Positions 52,975-62,173 of a stretch of DNA of 64,000 nt are shown here, in pieces; position 1 is the first letter of the stretch, and each line of letters opens with the position of its first letter. The notes under the pieces were generated by a model, which did no database searches, was not told the DNA's origin, and saw nothing but the letters and a program-made list of their open reading frames with translations. A program made the position numbers and the translations under genes. This DNA is from Saccharopolyspora gregorii. Lineage in GTDB: Bacteria; Actinomycetota; Actinomycetes; Mycobacteriales; Pseudonocardiaceae. The DNA lies in assembly GCF_024734405.1 (NCBI RefSeq), contig NZ_CP059556.1, positions 5,456,001-5,520,000 on the forward strand. The letters run 5' to 3'.

Positions 52975-53397
52975 TCAGCCGAGCGCTCGGGGTCGGGTGA
53001 TGAGGAGGGCGTAGCCACCGCCCGCGATGGCGGCGAGGGTGCCGAGCACCCAGCTGGCCCGCGCGTGCAGCCCGCCGCCGTCGGCGCCCCCGCCGGGCCG
53101 GACGGCGCTGCCGTTCGCGGGGACCTGAACCTGCATGGTCTGGCCCTTGGTGTGCCCGCAGCCGTCCAGCCGCAGCTGCCGCGTCTCGCCGTCCACCCGC
53201 ACTTCGACGAGGTCGCCTTCGGATTCCTCGCCGCACGGGGTGGATTCGAGCACGGTCGCGGTCGCCTGCTGCGCACCGCCGTCGGCCGAGCCGATGTTCG
53301 GCAGCCGCCACCAGGAGAACGCCACCACGACGATCCCGAGCAGGCCGAGCGCCACCAGGATCAGCGCCACCGATGCCGAACCGCCTCGTCGCCTCAC
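52975..53397 (-). CDS. Small two-TM protein with extracytoplasmic beta domain, unknown function
   Basis: The 140-residue protein has an N-terminal TM helix (about 9-30, VALILVALGLLGIVVVAF), an extracytoplasmic domain with two cysteines (STPCGEESEG, LDGCGHTKG) that may form a disulfide, and a C-terminal TM helix (about 113-132). The beta pattern VEVRVDGETRQLRLDGC resembles DUF3592-like proteins. No function is known. GTG start at 53397; it follows the potassium channel on the same strand. Confidence 0.75.
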   Translation of the reverse strand: MRRRGGSASVALILVALGLLGIVVVAFSWWRLPNIGSADGGAQQATATVLESTPCGEESEGDLVEVRVDGETRQLRLDGCGHTKGQTMQVQVPANGSAVRPGGGADGGGLHARASWVLGTLAAIAGGGYALLITRPRALG

Positions 53398-53464
53398 ACC
53401 GCAATGTTGCCAGAACTTCGGAAAAGGCCGTCACAGCCCGGCGTTCAGCGCCGGTGACCGGGTG

Positions 53465-54574
53465 TCACGGCTCGGCGGGGGTGACCTTCTTGACGTAGAG
53501 CAGCCGGTCGCCGTCCTCGATGGCGTCGGCTTCGGGGGCGTCCACCCGGAACAGCCGACCGTCGCGGACCACGCCGAGGACGATGTCGGGCAGGTGCCGG
53601 GGCGAGCCGCCGACCTCCTGGGCTTCGACTTCCCGCTCCGCTATGGCGAGGCCGACGTCGGGGGTGAGGAGGTCTTCGAACATCTCCACCACGGACGGCG
53701 TGGTGGTGGCCATGCCGAGCAGCCGGCCCGCGGTCTCGCTGGAGACGACGACGGAGTCGGCGCCGGATTGGCGCAGCAGGTGCACGTTCTCCGCTTCCCG
53801 CACCGCGGCGACCAGCTGGGCCTTCGGCGCGAGTTCCCGGGCGGTGAGGGTGACGAGGACGGCGGTGTCGTCGCGGGCGGGGGCGACCACGATGGCGCGC
53901 GCCCGGGTGGCTCCCGCGACGCGCAGCACGTCGGAGCGGGTGCCGGATCCGTTGACGGTGACGAGGCCCAGCGAGGACGCCGTTTCCAGCGCCGCGTGAT
54001 CGGTGTCCACGACGACGATCCGCTGCGGGTCGGCGCCGTCGCCGAGCAGCGCGGTGACCGCGGAGCGGCCCTTCGTCCCGTACCCGATGACGACCACGTG
54101 GTCGCGCACCTTCGTCCTCCAGTGTTGGATCTTGAACGCTTGCCGGGATCGTTCGGTGAGCACTTCGAGCGTGGTGCCGACCAGCACGATCAGGAACAGC
54201 ACCCGCAGCGGGGTGATGACGAGGACGTTGACCAGCCGGGCGAGCGGGCTGACCGGAGTGATGTCCCCGTAACCGGTGGTCGACAGCGACACCGTCGCGT
54301 AGTAGACCACGTCGAGCAGGCTCAGCTCGCCGCCCGCGGTGTCCCGGTAGCCGTCGCGGCCGACGTAGACGATGGCGACGGTGGCGGCGAGCGCGAGGGT
54401 GGCGCCGATGATGCGGCGCACGATGGACCGCACCGGGCTGATCGCGGCCTCCGGCATCCGGATCACGCCGACGAGCGTGTGGTCCGGGCGGTCGGTGAGC
54501 CGCTCGGTGATCGGGAGGCGCATCCGGCCGCTGATCAGGTGGCTGGCGCGGATGGGCCCGCCGCGCCTCACCAC
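53465..54574 (-). CDS. Two-TM potassium channel with cytoplasmic RCK (TrkA-N/TrkA-C) domains
   Basis: The protein has TM1 (about 45-62), the pore with selectivity filter STTGYGDITP, TM2 (ARLVNVLVITPLRVLFLIVL), then a TrkA-N Rossmann domain (VVVIGYGTKGRSAV, VVVDTDHAALE) and a TrkA-C domain (LPDIVLGVVRDGRLFRVD). This is the layout of MthK/Kch-type ligand-gated K+ channels and corresponds to Rv3200c near nudC and adnAB. GTG 54574 is preferred (GAGG upstream); an ATG at 54652 would add a basic, low-GC3 extension. Confidence 0.92.
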   Translation of the reverse strand: MVRRGGPIRASHLISGRMRLPITERLTDRPDHTLVGVIRMPEAAISPVRSIVRRIIGATLALAATVAIVYVGRDGYRDTAGGELSLLDVVYYATVSLSTTGYGDITPVSPLARLVNVLVITPLRVLFLIVLVGTTLEVLTERSRQAFKIQHWRTKVRDHVVVIGYGTKGRSAVTALLGDGADPQRIVVVDTDHAALETASSLGLVTVNGSGTRSDVLRVAGATRARAIVVAPARDDTAVLVTLTARELAPKAQLVAAVREAENVHLLRQSGADSVVVSSETAGRLLGMATTTPSVVEMFEDLLTPDVGLAIAEREVEAQEVGGSPRHLPDIVLGVVRDGRLFRVDAPEADAIEDGDRLLYVKKVTPAEP

Positions 54575-54746
54575 GGCGCCGCCTCGCGCCCGGTTTCGGC
54601 GTCTTCGCCCACGATTCCCCCGATTTCCGCTGGATCTGCTGCCGCCGAACATAACCCGCGGGGCAGGCGATCACCGCGAGACCTCCCGTGCGCCGCGTCA
54701 CCCGGGCCATTGCCGACCGGCGGCGCATCGTGCAACGCTGCGACGC

Positions 54747-55118
54747 ATGAGTTTCCCCCGTTCGGCGCAGCTGCTGTCCGGCGTGCTCGCCACCGCCGGC
54801 GTGCTGCACTTCGCGAAGCCGAAACCGTTCGACGGCATCGTGCCGCAGCAGCTGCCCGGATCCGCTCGCACCTGGACCTACCTGTCCGGGGTCGCGGAGC
54901 TCGGATGTGCCGCTGCGGTGGCGAATCCGCGGACGCGCCGGTGGGGCGGGCTTCTCACCGCCGGGCTGTTCGTCGCCGTGTTCCCGGCGAACGTGCAGAT
55001 GGCGTGGGATTACCGGCGGAAACCGCTGCCGCAGCGGGCCATCGCCTACGGCAGGCTCCCGTTGCAACTACCGCTGATCGCCTGGGCCCTGCGAGTTCGC
55101 TCAACCGCAACGAAGTAG
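54747..55118 (+). CDS. DoxX-like small membrane protein
   Basis: The 123-residue protein has four short TM helices and the pattern LSGVLATAGVLHFAKPKPFD, YLSGVAELGCAAAV and LFVAVFPANVQMAWDYRRK seen in DoxX-like/DUF4267-type quinone-interacting membrane proteins. Function unproven. Divergent from the potassium channel. Confidence 0.82.
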   Translation: MSFPRSAQLLSGVLATAGVLHFAKPKPFDGIVPQQLPGSARTWTYLSGVAELGCAAAVANPRTRRWGGLLTAGLFVAVFPANVQMAWDYRRKPLPQRAIAYGRLPLQLPLIAWALRVRSTATK

Positions 55119-55164
55119 CCACCGGACGTAGTCCACGACGGGTCGACCGGTTTACCATCTCCCG

Positions 55165-55701
55165 GTGCAGCAGCTTGAGCACGCCGCCGACGCGCTCGGC
55201 TGGCAGGGTCATCTGGTTCCGCACGTCGAGGTGCTCGGAGCGCGGTTCGCGGCCGTGACCCGGATCCGGCGGGACGTGCACCTCTGGCGCCGGGAGCACG
55301 GCTGGGCCCCGGAGGACGACCCGATGTGGTTCCGGTCCTGGTCGCAGCCGTCCATGCACGACCACCTGCCGGTCGCGGCCGTCGACGTCGTCGGGATCCT
55401 GGTTCCGGTGCGCAAGGCGAAGTACGGGCCGCGGGCGTGCGGCACGTTGATGACGCTGGCGCCGTGCAGCGTGGTGCTGCCGCGCGGCCACCCGTACCGG
55501 CCGTGGCCGATGACCGAACTGGACTACTACGGCATCGGCGTGGTGGCCGACCACGGCGGGGAACCGTCCGAAGTGCTGCTGCCGCCGGAGGACCGCTCCC
55601 CCGAGTTCAGCTCCTCGCTGTTCGGCCGCTGGTTGCAGGAAGTGCTGTATTCCCTGGTGCTGCAACGGGATCCGGAGCTGGCGGAGAACCCGACGGGCTG
55701 A
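55165..55701 (+). CDS. Hypothetical soluble protein
   Basis: The 178-residue protein (QQLEHAADALGWQGHLVPHV...) is Trp/His-rich in its centre (HLWRREHGWAPEDDPMWFRS) with a VVGILVPVRKAKYGPRACGT core. No TM segment or recognisable active site. I do not know the family. GTG start 46 bases after the DoxX-like gene, probably the same transcript. Confidence 0.75.
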   Translation: MQQLEHAADALGWQGHLVPHVEVLGARFAAVTRIRRDVHLWRREHGWAPEDDPMWFRSWSQPSMHDHLPVAAVDVVGILVPVRKAKYGPRACGTLMTLAPCSVVLPRGHPYRPWPMTELDYYGIGVVADHGGEPSEVLLPPEDRSPEFSSSLFGRWLQEVLYSLVLQRDPELAENPTG

Positions 55702-55761
55702 GCCCGCGCAGCGGCGGCCCCCAGCGGTACCGCCGCCGATCGCTCCCCCGGTGCGGGGAGA

Positions 55762-56391
55762 TCAGGCCAGCACGTACTCGTGCCAGTTCATCCCGTGCGG
55801 GTTCCAGCCGAGCCCGCGGCCTTCCTTCGCGGCCCGCAGCGCCTGCATGGTGTGCGGCCAGCGGCGGATCACGTTGGCGACCGCGACCGGCGTCATCAGC
55901 TCGCTGGTGCGGCGGTGGTCGCCGGGGCCGAGGAACGCGATCCCGCCCGCGGTGGACAGGATGTCGGTGAGCGGCGCCTGCCCGGACAGGGTGGTCTTCT
56001 CCACGCTGATCAGCGTGTTCGGGTGCAGGTCCGGCGGCCAGGTGCGCCGGTCCAGGTCGGCGGCGACGGGCTGGTCGCAGTTGCCGCAGCGGCACTCGAA
56101 CTCGCCGGTCCAGCCGTGCTTGGCCCAGGACCACACGACGCTGCCGCCCGGTTCCAGGTCGGACAGCGCCGCGACGTGCGGCCAGGCGCCGACGACCGCG
56201 TTGAGCATGGTCCGCTTGGTGGGCCGGGATTCGCCGCCGGGGCCGGTGAACGACCAGGTGCCCGCGTCGTCGCGGCTCACCCGGACGAGCGGCACGCGCA
56301 GCGACAGCACGTCGGTGTCCACGACGACTTCCGCCTCGGGCGGGGTGTTGAGCTTCCACTCCGTGTTCTGATCCATCCCGAGCATGTTCAT
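55762..56391 (-). CDS. Hypothetical protein with CxCxxC motif
   Basis: The 209-residue protein contains EFECRCGNCDQPVAADLD, a possible metal-binding CxCxxC, and an acidic N-terminal half (EAEVVVDTDVLSLRVPLVRV). The C-terminal half, with VAVANVIRRWPHTMQALR, is helical. Family unknown. Three nearby ATGs (56391, 56385, 56376) are possible starts. It follows adnB after 84 bases on the same strand. Confidence 0.75.
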   Translation of the reverse strand: MNMLGMDQNTEWKLNTPPEAEVVVDTDVLSLRVPLVRVSRDDAGTWSFTGPGGESRPTKRTMLNAVVGAWPHVAALSDLEPGGSVVWSWAKHGWTGEFECRCGNCDQPVAADLDRRTWPPDLHPNTLISVEKTTLSGQAPLTDILSTAGGIAFLGPGDHRRTSELMTPVAVANVIRRWPHTMQALRAAKEGRGLGWNPHGMNWHEYVLA

Positions 56392-56475
56392 GCGTCCGAA
56401 CGGGCTACGACAAGATCCGCCACCCGAAGGTGTGGATCTCACCCGTGTCGTGGACGGTCTCGACCCGATCGTGCT

Positions 56476-59400
56476 TCACACGTCCGGCACCGAGGTGAGC
56501 AGCTCGCGCAACCCGTCCCCGTCGAACAGGTCCGCGGGGCTGAGCGTCGTGTCGTGCCGGACGTAGTGGAACGCCGCGCGCACCCGCTCCAGCGGCACGC
56601 CGGCGAGTTCCGCCCACGCGATCCGGTAGGCGGCCAGCTGCACGGCCAGCGCGGGCACCTGGTCGTCGGCGGGGACGGCGCCGGTCTTCCAATCGAGCAC
56701 CGTCCAGCCGCCGTCGGCGTCGGCGAACACGGCGTCCATCCGGCCGCGCAGCACGACGCCTTCGACCTGGGTCTCGAACGGCACCTCCACGCGGTGCGGC
56801 ACCCGGTCGGCCCAGGAACCGCGCAGGAACGCCTCCTGCAGCCCGGCGAGGTCCTCGCGCGGCGGCGCGGTCTCGTCGGCGGCGCCGGGGAGTTCGTCCA
56901 CGTCGAGCAGCGCGCTGGAGGTGAACCGGTGCTCCAGCCAGGCGTGGAACGCGGTGCCGCGGCGGGCCATCGGGTTCGGCGGCATCGGCAGCGGTCTGCG
57001 CAACCGGCGCGCGAGCGCCTCCGGGTCGGCGGCGAGCTCGACGAGCCTGCTGACCGAGAGGTGCCCGGGCAGCACGACCTGCTCGCGGCGGCGGGCGGCG
57101 GCGTCGCGTTCGGCTAGCAGCACGTCGACGTCGCGGGCCCAGCTGAGCTCGTCGGGATCGACCTCGGGGTCGTCGAGGGGAGCCGGCCCGGGGTCGTCGG
57201 AAACCCTTGCTGCTCCGGGGAGTTCGGGCTCGGCCGGGACGTCCGGTGCGGCGGGCTCGGCGAGGGTTCCGGGCTCCTCGGGAGGCGCCGGCTCGTCGAG
57301 GAAGTCGGGTTCCGGCGGTGGTTCGGGGTCGTCCGGCGGTTCCAGGTCGTCCGGCGGTTCCAGGTCGTCCGGTGGTTCCAGGTCGTCCGGTGGTTCAGGC
57401 GCGTCGAGGAACTCGGGCTCTTCGGGGAAGTCCGGTTCTTCGGGGAAGCCGGGCTCCTCCGGGAAGCCGGGCTCCTCGGGGATCGGCTCCTCGCCGAGCC
57501 GGCCCGCCACCACCGACCGGCCCGCCCCGGCCGGGACGCTCCGGTCCGCCGCGGGCTCCGGCGCGGCCATCGCGGCCCGCACCAGGTCCGCCCCCGCCGC
57601 GACCGCGCTGCGCCGCTCCCCCAGCGGATCCGCGGGCCAGGACATCGACAGCAGCGCGTCGGCGAGCGGGTTCTCCGCGTCCTCGCCGGGTTCGTCCGCC
57701 CACCGCTGGATCTCGCCCGCGCCGGTGCCGCGCAGCACGTCGGCCAGTTCGGTGAGGAACGGCGACGGCCCCTTCGGCTTCTTGCCGCCTTCCTGCCACC
57801 AGTGCCCGGACAGCAGCAGCACGCGTTCGGAGCGGGTCAGCGCCACGTACAGCAGCCGCCGCTCCTCGGTGAGCCGCCGGTCCTCGAACTCGCCGTCGTG
57901 CCGCTTGAGCTCGTCGGCGATCTCCTTGCGGTCCATCCCGCCCAGCCGGTCCAGGTCCAGGTCGGGCAGGTCCTGCGCGTCACCCCGCATCGTCGCGGGC
58001 AGCTGGGTGACGGAGGTCAGCCACGAGCCGGAGTGCCTGCGGCCGGGGAACACCTGCTGCACCAGGTGCGGGACCGCGACCACCTCCCACTCCAGGCCCT
58101 TCGCGGCGTGCGCGGTGAGCACCTGCACCCGGTCCTCGGCGACCTCCACCTCGCCGGGTTCGAGCCCGTCCTCGGCCCGTTCGGCGGCGGTGAGGTAGTC
58201 GAGCAGCGAGGACAGCGGGGCGGACGGGCTGGCGGTGGCGAAGTCGGTGACGACGTCGGCGAACGCGTCCAGGTGGATGCGACCGGCGCCGACGGGACGG
58301 GCGAGGCTCTCGATGTCCAGCAGCAAAGTGCGTTCGACGTCGGCGACGAGCTCCGGCAGCGGCTGGTCCAGCCTGCGGCGCAGCGCGGCCAGTTCCTTGC
58401 CGAGCCGCCGGATCCGCTCGTACCCGGCGGCCGAGTAGCCCTCCGGCGCGCCGGGGTCGTCGAGCGCGTCGACCAGCCCGGCCTGTTCGGCGTGCTCGCC
58501 GGGCAGCTGGTCGGCGACCTCCTCGCCGCCCTCGGCCGCGCCCGCGCCGAGCCGCCGGGCCCGGTCCCACAGCGCGGCCACGTCGGCGGCGCCGAGGCGC
58601 CAGCGCGAACCGGTGAGCAACCGCATCGCCGCCGACCCGGCCAGCGGTTCCACGAGCACGCGCAGCGCGCTCACCAGGTCCCGCACCTCCGGTTCGTCGA
58701 GCAGCCCGCCGAGCCCCACGACCTCCACCGGCAGCCCTCGTTCGCGCAGCGCACCGGCGAGCCCGGCCATGTCGGAGCGCCGCCGCACCAGCACGGCCGC
58801 GGTCGGCGGGGCGCCCGTCTCGTCGAGCGCCGCGCGCCACTGCTCGGCGATCCGGTCGGCCACCCAGTCCCGTTCGGTGCGCACGTCCTCGACCAGCACG
58901 GCGCGGATGTCGCCCGCCCCGGCCCCGTCGCGGGCGCGCAGCTCGTCGACCTCCAGCCCGGCGGCGCGCAGCGGCTCGGAGGCCGCGTTGGCGAGGCTGA
59001 GCACTTCCGGCGGGTTCCGGAAGCTGGTCAGCAGCCCGTAGCGGCGGGCGGGCACCGGGGTGCCGTCCTCGGCGCGCGGGAAGTCGGTGGTGAACCGGGG
59101 CAGGTTCGCGGCGCTCGCACCGCGCCAGCCGTAGATGGCCTGAGCCGGGTCGCCGACCGCGGTGACCGGCAGCGGATCGGTGCCGGGCGCGGCGCCGCCG
59201 AACAGGGCGCGCAGCAGCACGCGCTGGGCGTGGCCGGTGTCCTGGTACTCGTCGAGCAGCACCGCGCCGTAGCGCTCCCGCTCACCCGCCACCACCTCGG
59301 GGTGCTCGGTGGCGAGCAGCGCGGCCAGCGACATCTGGTCGGCGAAGTCCATCGCCGCTTCGCGCCGCTTCTGCTGCTGGTAGGCCTCCAGCAGCGGCAG

Positions 59401-60102
59401 CAGCGCGGCCCGCAACCGCTGCGCCGCGATGATCTTCGTGAGCTCCTGCGGGAGTTCGGCCCGCTGCCGCTTCGCCCGCGGCGCGTCCTCGATGAGGCGG
59501 CTGAGCCGTTCGGCGTGCTCCCGCAGGTGTTCCGGGCGCACCAGGTGCTCGGCGAGCTCACCGGCCAGCGACAGCAGGTAGCTCGTGACGGTGGACGGCA
59601 CCTTCTCGGTGTCCAGGTCCTCGGTCCAGGTGGACACGACCCGGTGCGCGAGCTGCCAGGACGCGGTCTCGGTGAGCAGCCGCGCGCCCGGCTCCACCGG
59701 GATCCGCAGCCCGTGCTCGCCGACGAGCCTGCCCGCGTAGGCGTGGTAGGTCAGCACGGTCGGTTCCTCGGCGAGGACCTGGGTGCGCAGCGCCCCGCTC
59801 GGGTCCACCTCGTCGAGCAGGCCCGATCCGGCGAGCCGCCGCAGCCGCGCCCGCACCCGGTCGGCGAGCTGGCGGGCGGCCTTGCGGGTGAAGGTGAGGC
59901 CGAGCACGTGCTCCGGGGTGACGAGCCGGTTCGCGACCAGCCACACCACGCGGGCGGCCATCGTCTCGGTCTTGCCCGCGCCCGCGCCCGCGACGACGAG
60001 CGCCGGTTCCGCGGGTGCGGCGATCACCGCGGCCTGCTCGGGCGTCGGCGGGTGCAGCCCGAGCCCTTGGGCGATGCGGTGCGGGCTGAGCAGTTCCGAC
60101 AC
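56476..60102 (-). CDS. adnB: AdnB-like helicase-nuclease (active motor subunit)
   Basis: The 1208-residue protein has a full superfamily 1 motor: VVAGAGAGKTETMAARVVWL (Walker A, about 37-47), VLLDEYQDTGHAQ, VGDPAQAIYGWRGA, LLTSFRNPPEV, QVLTAHAAKGLEWEVV and RLLYVALTRSERVLLL. A C-terminal RecB-type nuclease has GTAFHAWLE, GRMDAVF, VLDWKTG and QLAAYRIAW. AdnAB is the mycobacterial dsDNA-end resection machine; this matches AdnB (Rv3201c). An acidic Pro/Glu linker (about 871-971) is inserted before the nuclease. GTG 60102 with AAGGGG upstream is used; GTG 60126 is an alternative. Confidence 0.92.
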   Translation of the reverse strand: MSELLSPHRIAQGLGLHPPTPEQAAVIAAPAEPALVVAGAGAGKTETMAARVVWLVANRLVTPEHVLGLTFTRKAARQLADRVRARLRRLAGSGLLDEVDPSGALRTQVLAEEPTVLTYHAYAGRLVGEHGLRIPVEPGARLLTETASWQLAHRVVSTWTEDLDTEKVPSTVTSYLLSLAGELAEHLVRPEHLREHAERLSRLIEDAPRAKRQRAELPQELTKIIAAQRLRAALLPLLEAYQQQKRREAAMDFADQMSLAALLATEHPEVVAGERERYGAVLLDEYQDTGHAQRVLLRALFGGAAPGTDPLPVTAVGDPAQAIYGWRGASAANLPRFTTDFPRAEDGTPVPARRYGLLTSFRNPPEVLSLANAASEPLRAAGLEVDELRARDGAGAGDIRAVLVEDVRTERDWVADRIAEQWRAALDETGAPPTAAVLVRRRSDMAGLAGALRERGLPVEVVGLGGLLDEPEVRDLVSALRVLVEPLAGSAAMRLLTGSRWRLGAADVAALWDRARRLGAGAAEGGEEVADQLPGEHAEQAGLVDALDDPGAPEGYSAAGYERIRRLGKELAALRRRLDQPLPELVADVERTLLLDIESLARPVGAGRIHLDAFADVVTDFATASPSAPLSSLLDYLTAAERAEDGLEPGEVEVAEDRVQVLTAHAAKGLEWEVVAVPHLVQQVFPGRRHSGSWLTSVTQLPATMRGDAQDLPDLDLDRLGGMDRKEIADELKRHDGEFEDRRLTEERRLLYVALTRSERVLLLSGHWWQEGGKKPKGPSPFLTELADVLRGTGAGEIQRWADEPGEDAENPLADALLSMSWPADPLGERRSAVAAGADLVRAAMAAPEPAADRSVPAGAGRSVVAGRLGEEPIPEEPGFPEEPGFPEEPDFPEEPEFLDAPEPPDDLEPPDDLEPPDDLEPPDDPEPPPEPDFLDEPAPPEEPGTLAEPAAPDVPAEPELPGAARVSDDPGPAPLDDPEVDPDELSWARDVDVLLAERDAAARRREQVVLPGHLSVSRLVELAADPEALARRLRRPLPMPPNPMARRGTAFHAWLEHRFTSSALLDVDELPGAADETAPPREDLAGLQEAFLRGSWADRVPHRVEVPFETQVEGVVLRGRMDAVFADADGGWTVLDWKTGAVPADDQVPALAVQLAAYRIAWAELAGVPLERVRAAFHYVRHDTTLSPADLFDGDGLRELLTSVPDV
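57328..57399 (-). repeat. Four tandem 18-bp repeats in the acidic linker of adnB
   Basis: Four in-frame copies of GTCGTCCGGCGGTTCCAG (with small changes) encode repeated EPPDDL on the minus strand. Just beyond (57415-57490) are related 15-bp repeats encoding PGFPEE. The acidic Pro/Glu linker they build spans about 100 residues. Confidence 0.88.
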
Positions 60103-60228
60103 GCCCCGATCCCCTTCCACGCTCACGTCACCGGTTCCCCGCCGGTTCTAGCACTCACCACCGTCGCCGCAGCTGAGCGCCCCGCCGGCGGCGCCGTCCG
60201 GGCGGGGCATCCGATCTTGCGGGGAGCC

Positions 60229-60260
60229 TGCGGCCGGCCCGCGCGGGACGACCGGCCGCA
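60229..60260 (-). terminator. Hairpin downstream of the 60270 gene
   Basis: TGCGGCCGG (60229-60237) and CCGGCCGCA (60252-60260) form a 9-bp stem, nine bases beyond the stop of the minus-strand gene. It lies between this gene and adnB. Confidence 0.6.
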
Positions 60261-60269
60261 CCGGCGGGC

Positions 60270-60623
60270 TCAGCGGCGCTTCTTGGTGGGGGACACCGGC
60301 TTCAGCTGCCGCTCGCACTCGCAGTTGCTGTCGTACACGGCCTCCGCGGTGATCGTCGGCCCGTCGTTGAGGCCGGTCACGATCGTCTCGCCGCGCCGCG
60401 ATTCGGCGAGCCAGATCTCGGTCTCGTCGGTGAACGCGACCTCGTCCTCGGTGAGTCCCATGGCGGCGCGCAGGGTTCCGGCGAGCCAGGCGGCGACCTC
60501 GTCGGGCGAGTGCATGACCTCGTCGGGGTCGAGCATCCGCCGTTCCGCGGCGCTCAACGCGTGCGTCAGCGCGGACCGCTCGACGTATCCGTGGTGGTGC
60601 AGGCCGTTCGAGTGCTGCGCCAT
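60270..60623 (-). CDS. Hypothetical acidic protein between adnA and adnB
   Basis: The 117-residue protein (MAQHSNGLHHHGYVERSALT...) is acidic and helical with a Lys/Arg tail (KPVSPTKKRR). It contains DPDEVMHSPDEVAAWLAGTL and one CxC (NCEC). No recognisable family. AAGGGGAAG precedes the ATG. The hairpin at 60229 suggests it has its own transcript end. Confidence 0.75.
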   Translation of the reverse strand: MAQHSNGLHHHGYVERSALTHALSAAERRMLDPDEVMHSPDEVAAWLAGTLRAAMGLTEDEVAFTDETEIWLAESRRGETIVTGLNDGPTITAEAVYDSNCECERQLKPVSPTKKRR

Positions 60624-60710
60624 GACTTCCCCTTCATTGCCGGATCCACGACCAACGTAGCGGCCCGCCGCGCCCCCTTTCGAGCTCCGGCCCGACCTGA
60701 TCGCGAATCT

Positions 60711-60814
60711 CACCCCGCAGGCGGGGTGGCCGGCGGCGCGCCGGGGGTGTCGCGAGGAGTGTCGGCGGAATCGCGCCGAGTCCGGGAGGTGATCGCTACC
60801 CCGCCACGGCGGGG
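60711..60814 (-). terminator. Two short GC hairpins after the XRE/TPR regulator
   Basis: CACCCCGC-AG-GCGGGGTG (60711-60728) and CCCCGCC-AC-GGCGGGG (60799-60814) lie in the 216-bp gap between the regulator (stop at 60840) and the 60270 gene. The latter is 25 bases past the stop and is the better terminator candidate. Confidence 0.55.
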
Positions 60815-60839
60815 CATGGAACGTACCTCACCGAGCGCA

Positions 60840-62060
60840 TCAGACCGTGACTCCCAGTCGTCCCGCCAGCCGGCGGGCCTCGGTGCGCACCATCCCGCCG
60901 CCGGAGGTGACCAGCTCACCGGCGATGCCGCGGGCCAGCGGGTGGCAGCGCATCGACTCCTCCCCCGCCTGCACCGCCCGCTGGAGCACGTGCAGCGTCG
61001 CGGCGCGGTCCTTGCGCTGGTGGTAGGCGCGGGCCGTTTCGAGCCACAGCCGGGCGCGCCGGTCCACCGAGGGCACCGAGTCCGGGTCGACCTGCTCGGC
61101 GGCGTCGATCGCGCTCGCCGAGCGGTGCAGGTCGACCTGCACGGACACCGAGGTCACCGCCGCATTGGCCCGGCCGAACAGCGTCCACGGGTGCGCGTAC
61201 CGCTGCGGCAGCCGATCCGCCATCGCCTCGGCCTGGTCGAGCCTGCGCAGCGCGTCGCCTTCGCGACCGGTCCGGGCCGCGCTGATCGCGCCGTGCAGCC
61301 GGCAGGCGCCCCACAGCGCGCGAAGCGAGTCGTCCGCCGAATCCAGCCGCGGTTCGAGCAGCGCGGCCGCTTCGTCCACGAGGCGCACGGCGTCGTCCTC
61401 GCGACCGGTCGCTCGCCACACGTTGCCCACCACCCACGCGGCCCCGGCGAGCGCGGCCGGATCGTCGGCCAGTTCCGCCGACGTCATGCACCGGTCGGCC
61501 GCCAGCCACAGCAGCGCCGAGTCCGCCACCCACGCGAGCAGCTGCTCGGCGAGGGCGTACGCGGCGGACAGCGCGACGTGCGCTTCGCGCCGCTGCGCGC
61601 CGTCGAGCATCCGGACCGCGGTGCGGCCGTCCCGGATGATCTGCGGCAGCACCCGACCGACCGATTTCCGCGGTGTGGGCGAGGAATGCCACAGCGCCCA
61701 GGCATCCGCGACCCGCTCCCGCAACGCGGCCGGTGCCGGGCAGGACTCCGCCGACACGGTCAGCGCGGTCTCCTCGATGGCCTCGCGCACGGCGGGAACG
61801 GCGTCGTGCGAGCAGCGCTCGGTGAAGCCGCCCAGCGGCGCGCCGCCGGTGAGCTCGGCGACGTCCCGCACGCCCAGCGCGCTCGCCAGCTCGACGAGCT
61901 TCTCCCAGCGGGGTGTGTGCAGCCGTCCCTTCTCCACCGCCTTCAACCACTCCGGTGATCGCCCGACGAGACCGGCCACGACCGGCCGGGATTTGCCGCG
62001 CCGCTCCCGGATGATCTGGATGCGTTCGCCGATGGTCTTCCCTGCGAGTTCGTCGGCCAC
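60840..62060 (-). CDS. XRE-family regulator with C-terminal TPR-like repeats
   Basis: The 406-residue protein has an N-terminal HTH (IGERIQIIRERRGKSRPVVA and LVGRSPEWLKAVEKGR), then about 300 residues of helical hairpins with the AAYALAEQLL, DALRRLDQAEAMAD rhythm of TPR domains. This is the layout of actinobacterial regulators that bind peptides or signalling ligands through the TPR part. GTG 62060 has AGAGGTGG upstream. It interrupts the adnA-adnB pair, which is contiguous in mycobacteria. Confidence 0.88.
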   Translation of the reverse strand: MADELAGKTIGERIQIIRERRGKSRPVVAGLVGRSPEWLKAVEKGRLHTPRWEKLVELASALGVRDVAELTGGAPLGGFTERCSHDAVPAVREAIEETALTVSAESCPAPAALRERVADAWALWHSSPTPRKSVGRVLPQIIRDGRTAVRMLDGAQRREAHVALSAAYALAEQLLAWVADSALLWLAADRCMTSAELADDPAALAGAAWVVGNVWRATGREDDAVRLVDEAAALLEPRLDSADDSLRALWGACRLHGAISAARTGREGDALRRLDQAEAMADRLPQRYAHPWTLFGRANAAVTSVSVQVDLHRSASAIDAAEQVDPDSVPSVDRRARLWLETARAYHQRKDRAATLHVLQRAVQAGEESMRCHPLARGIAGELVTSGGGMVRTEARRLAGRLGVTV

Positions 62061-62173
62061 TGCGACCACCTCTTCGCGGTATCGAGCTGCGCGCGGCCGA
62101 CCGAGCCGATCACCCGCGGGATCACCAGGCTAGCGAGCCGGACGTGACGCAGGCCATAGCGGTCGAATCCCCG

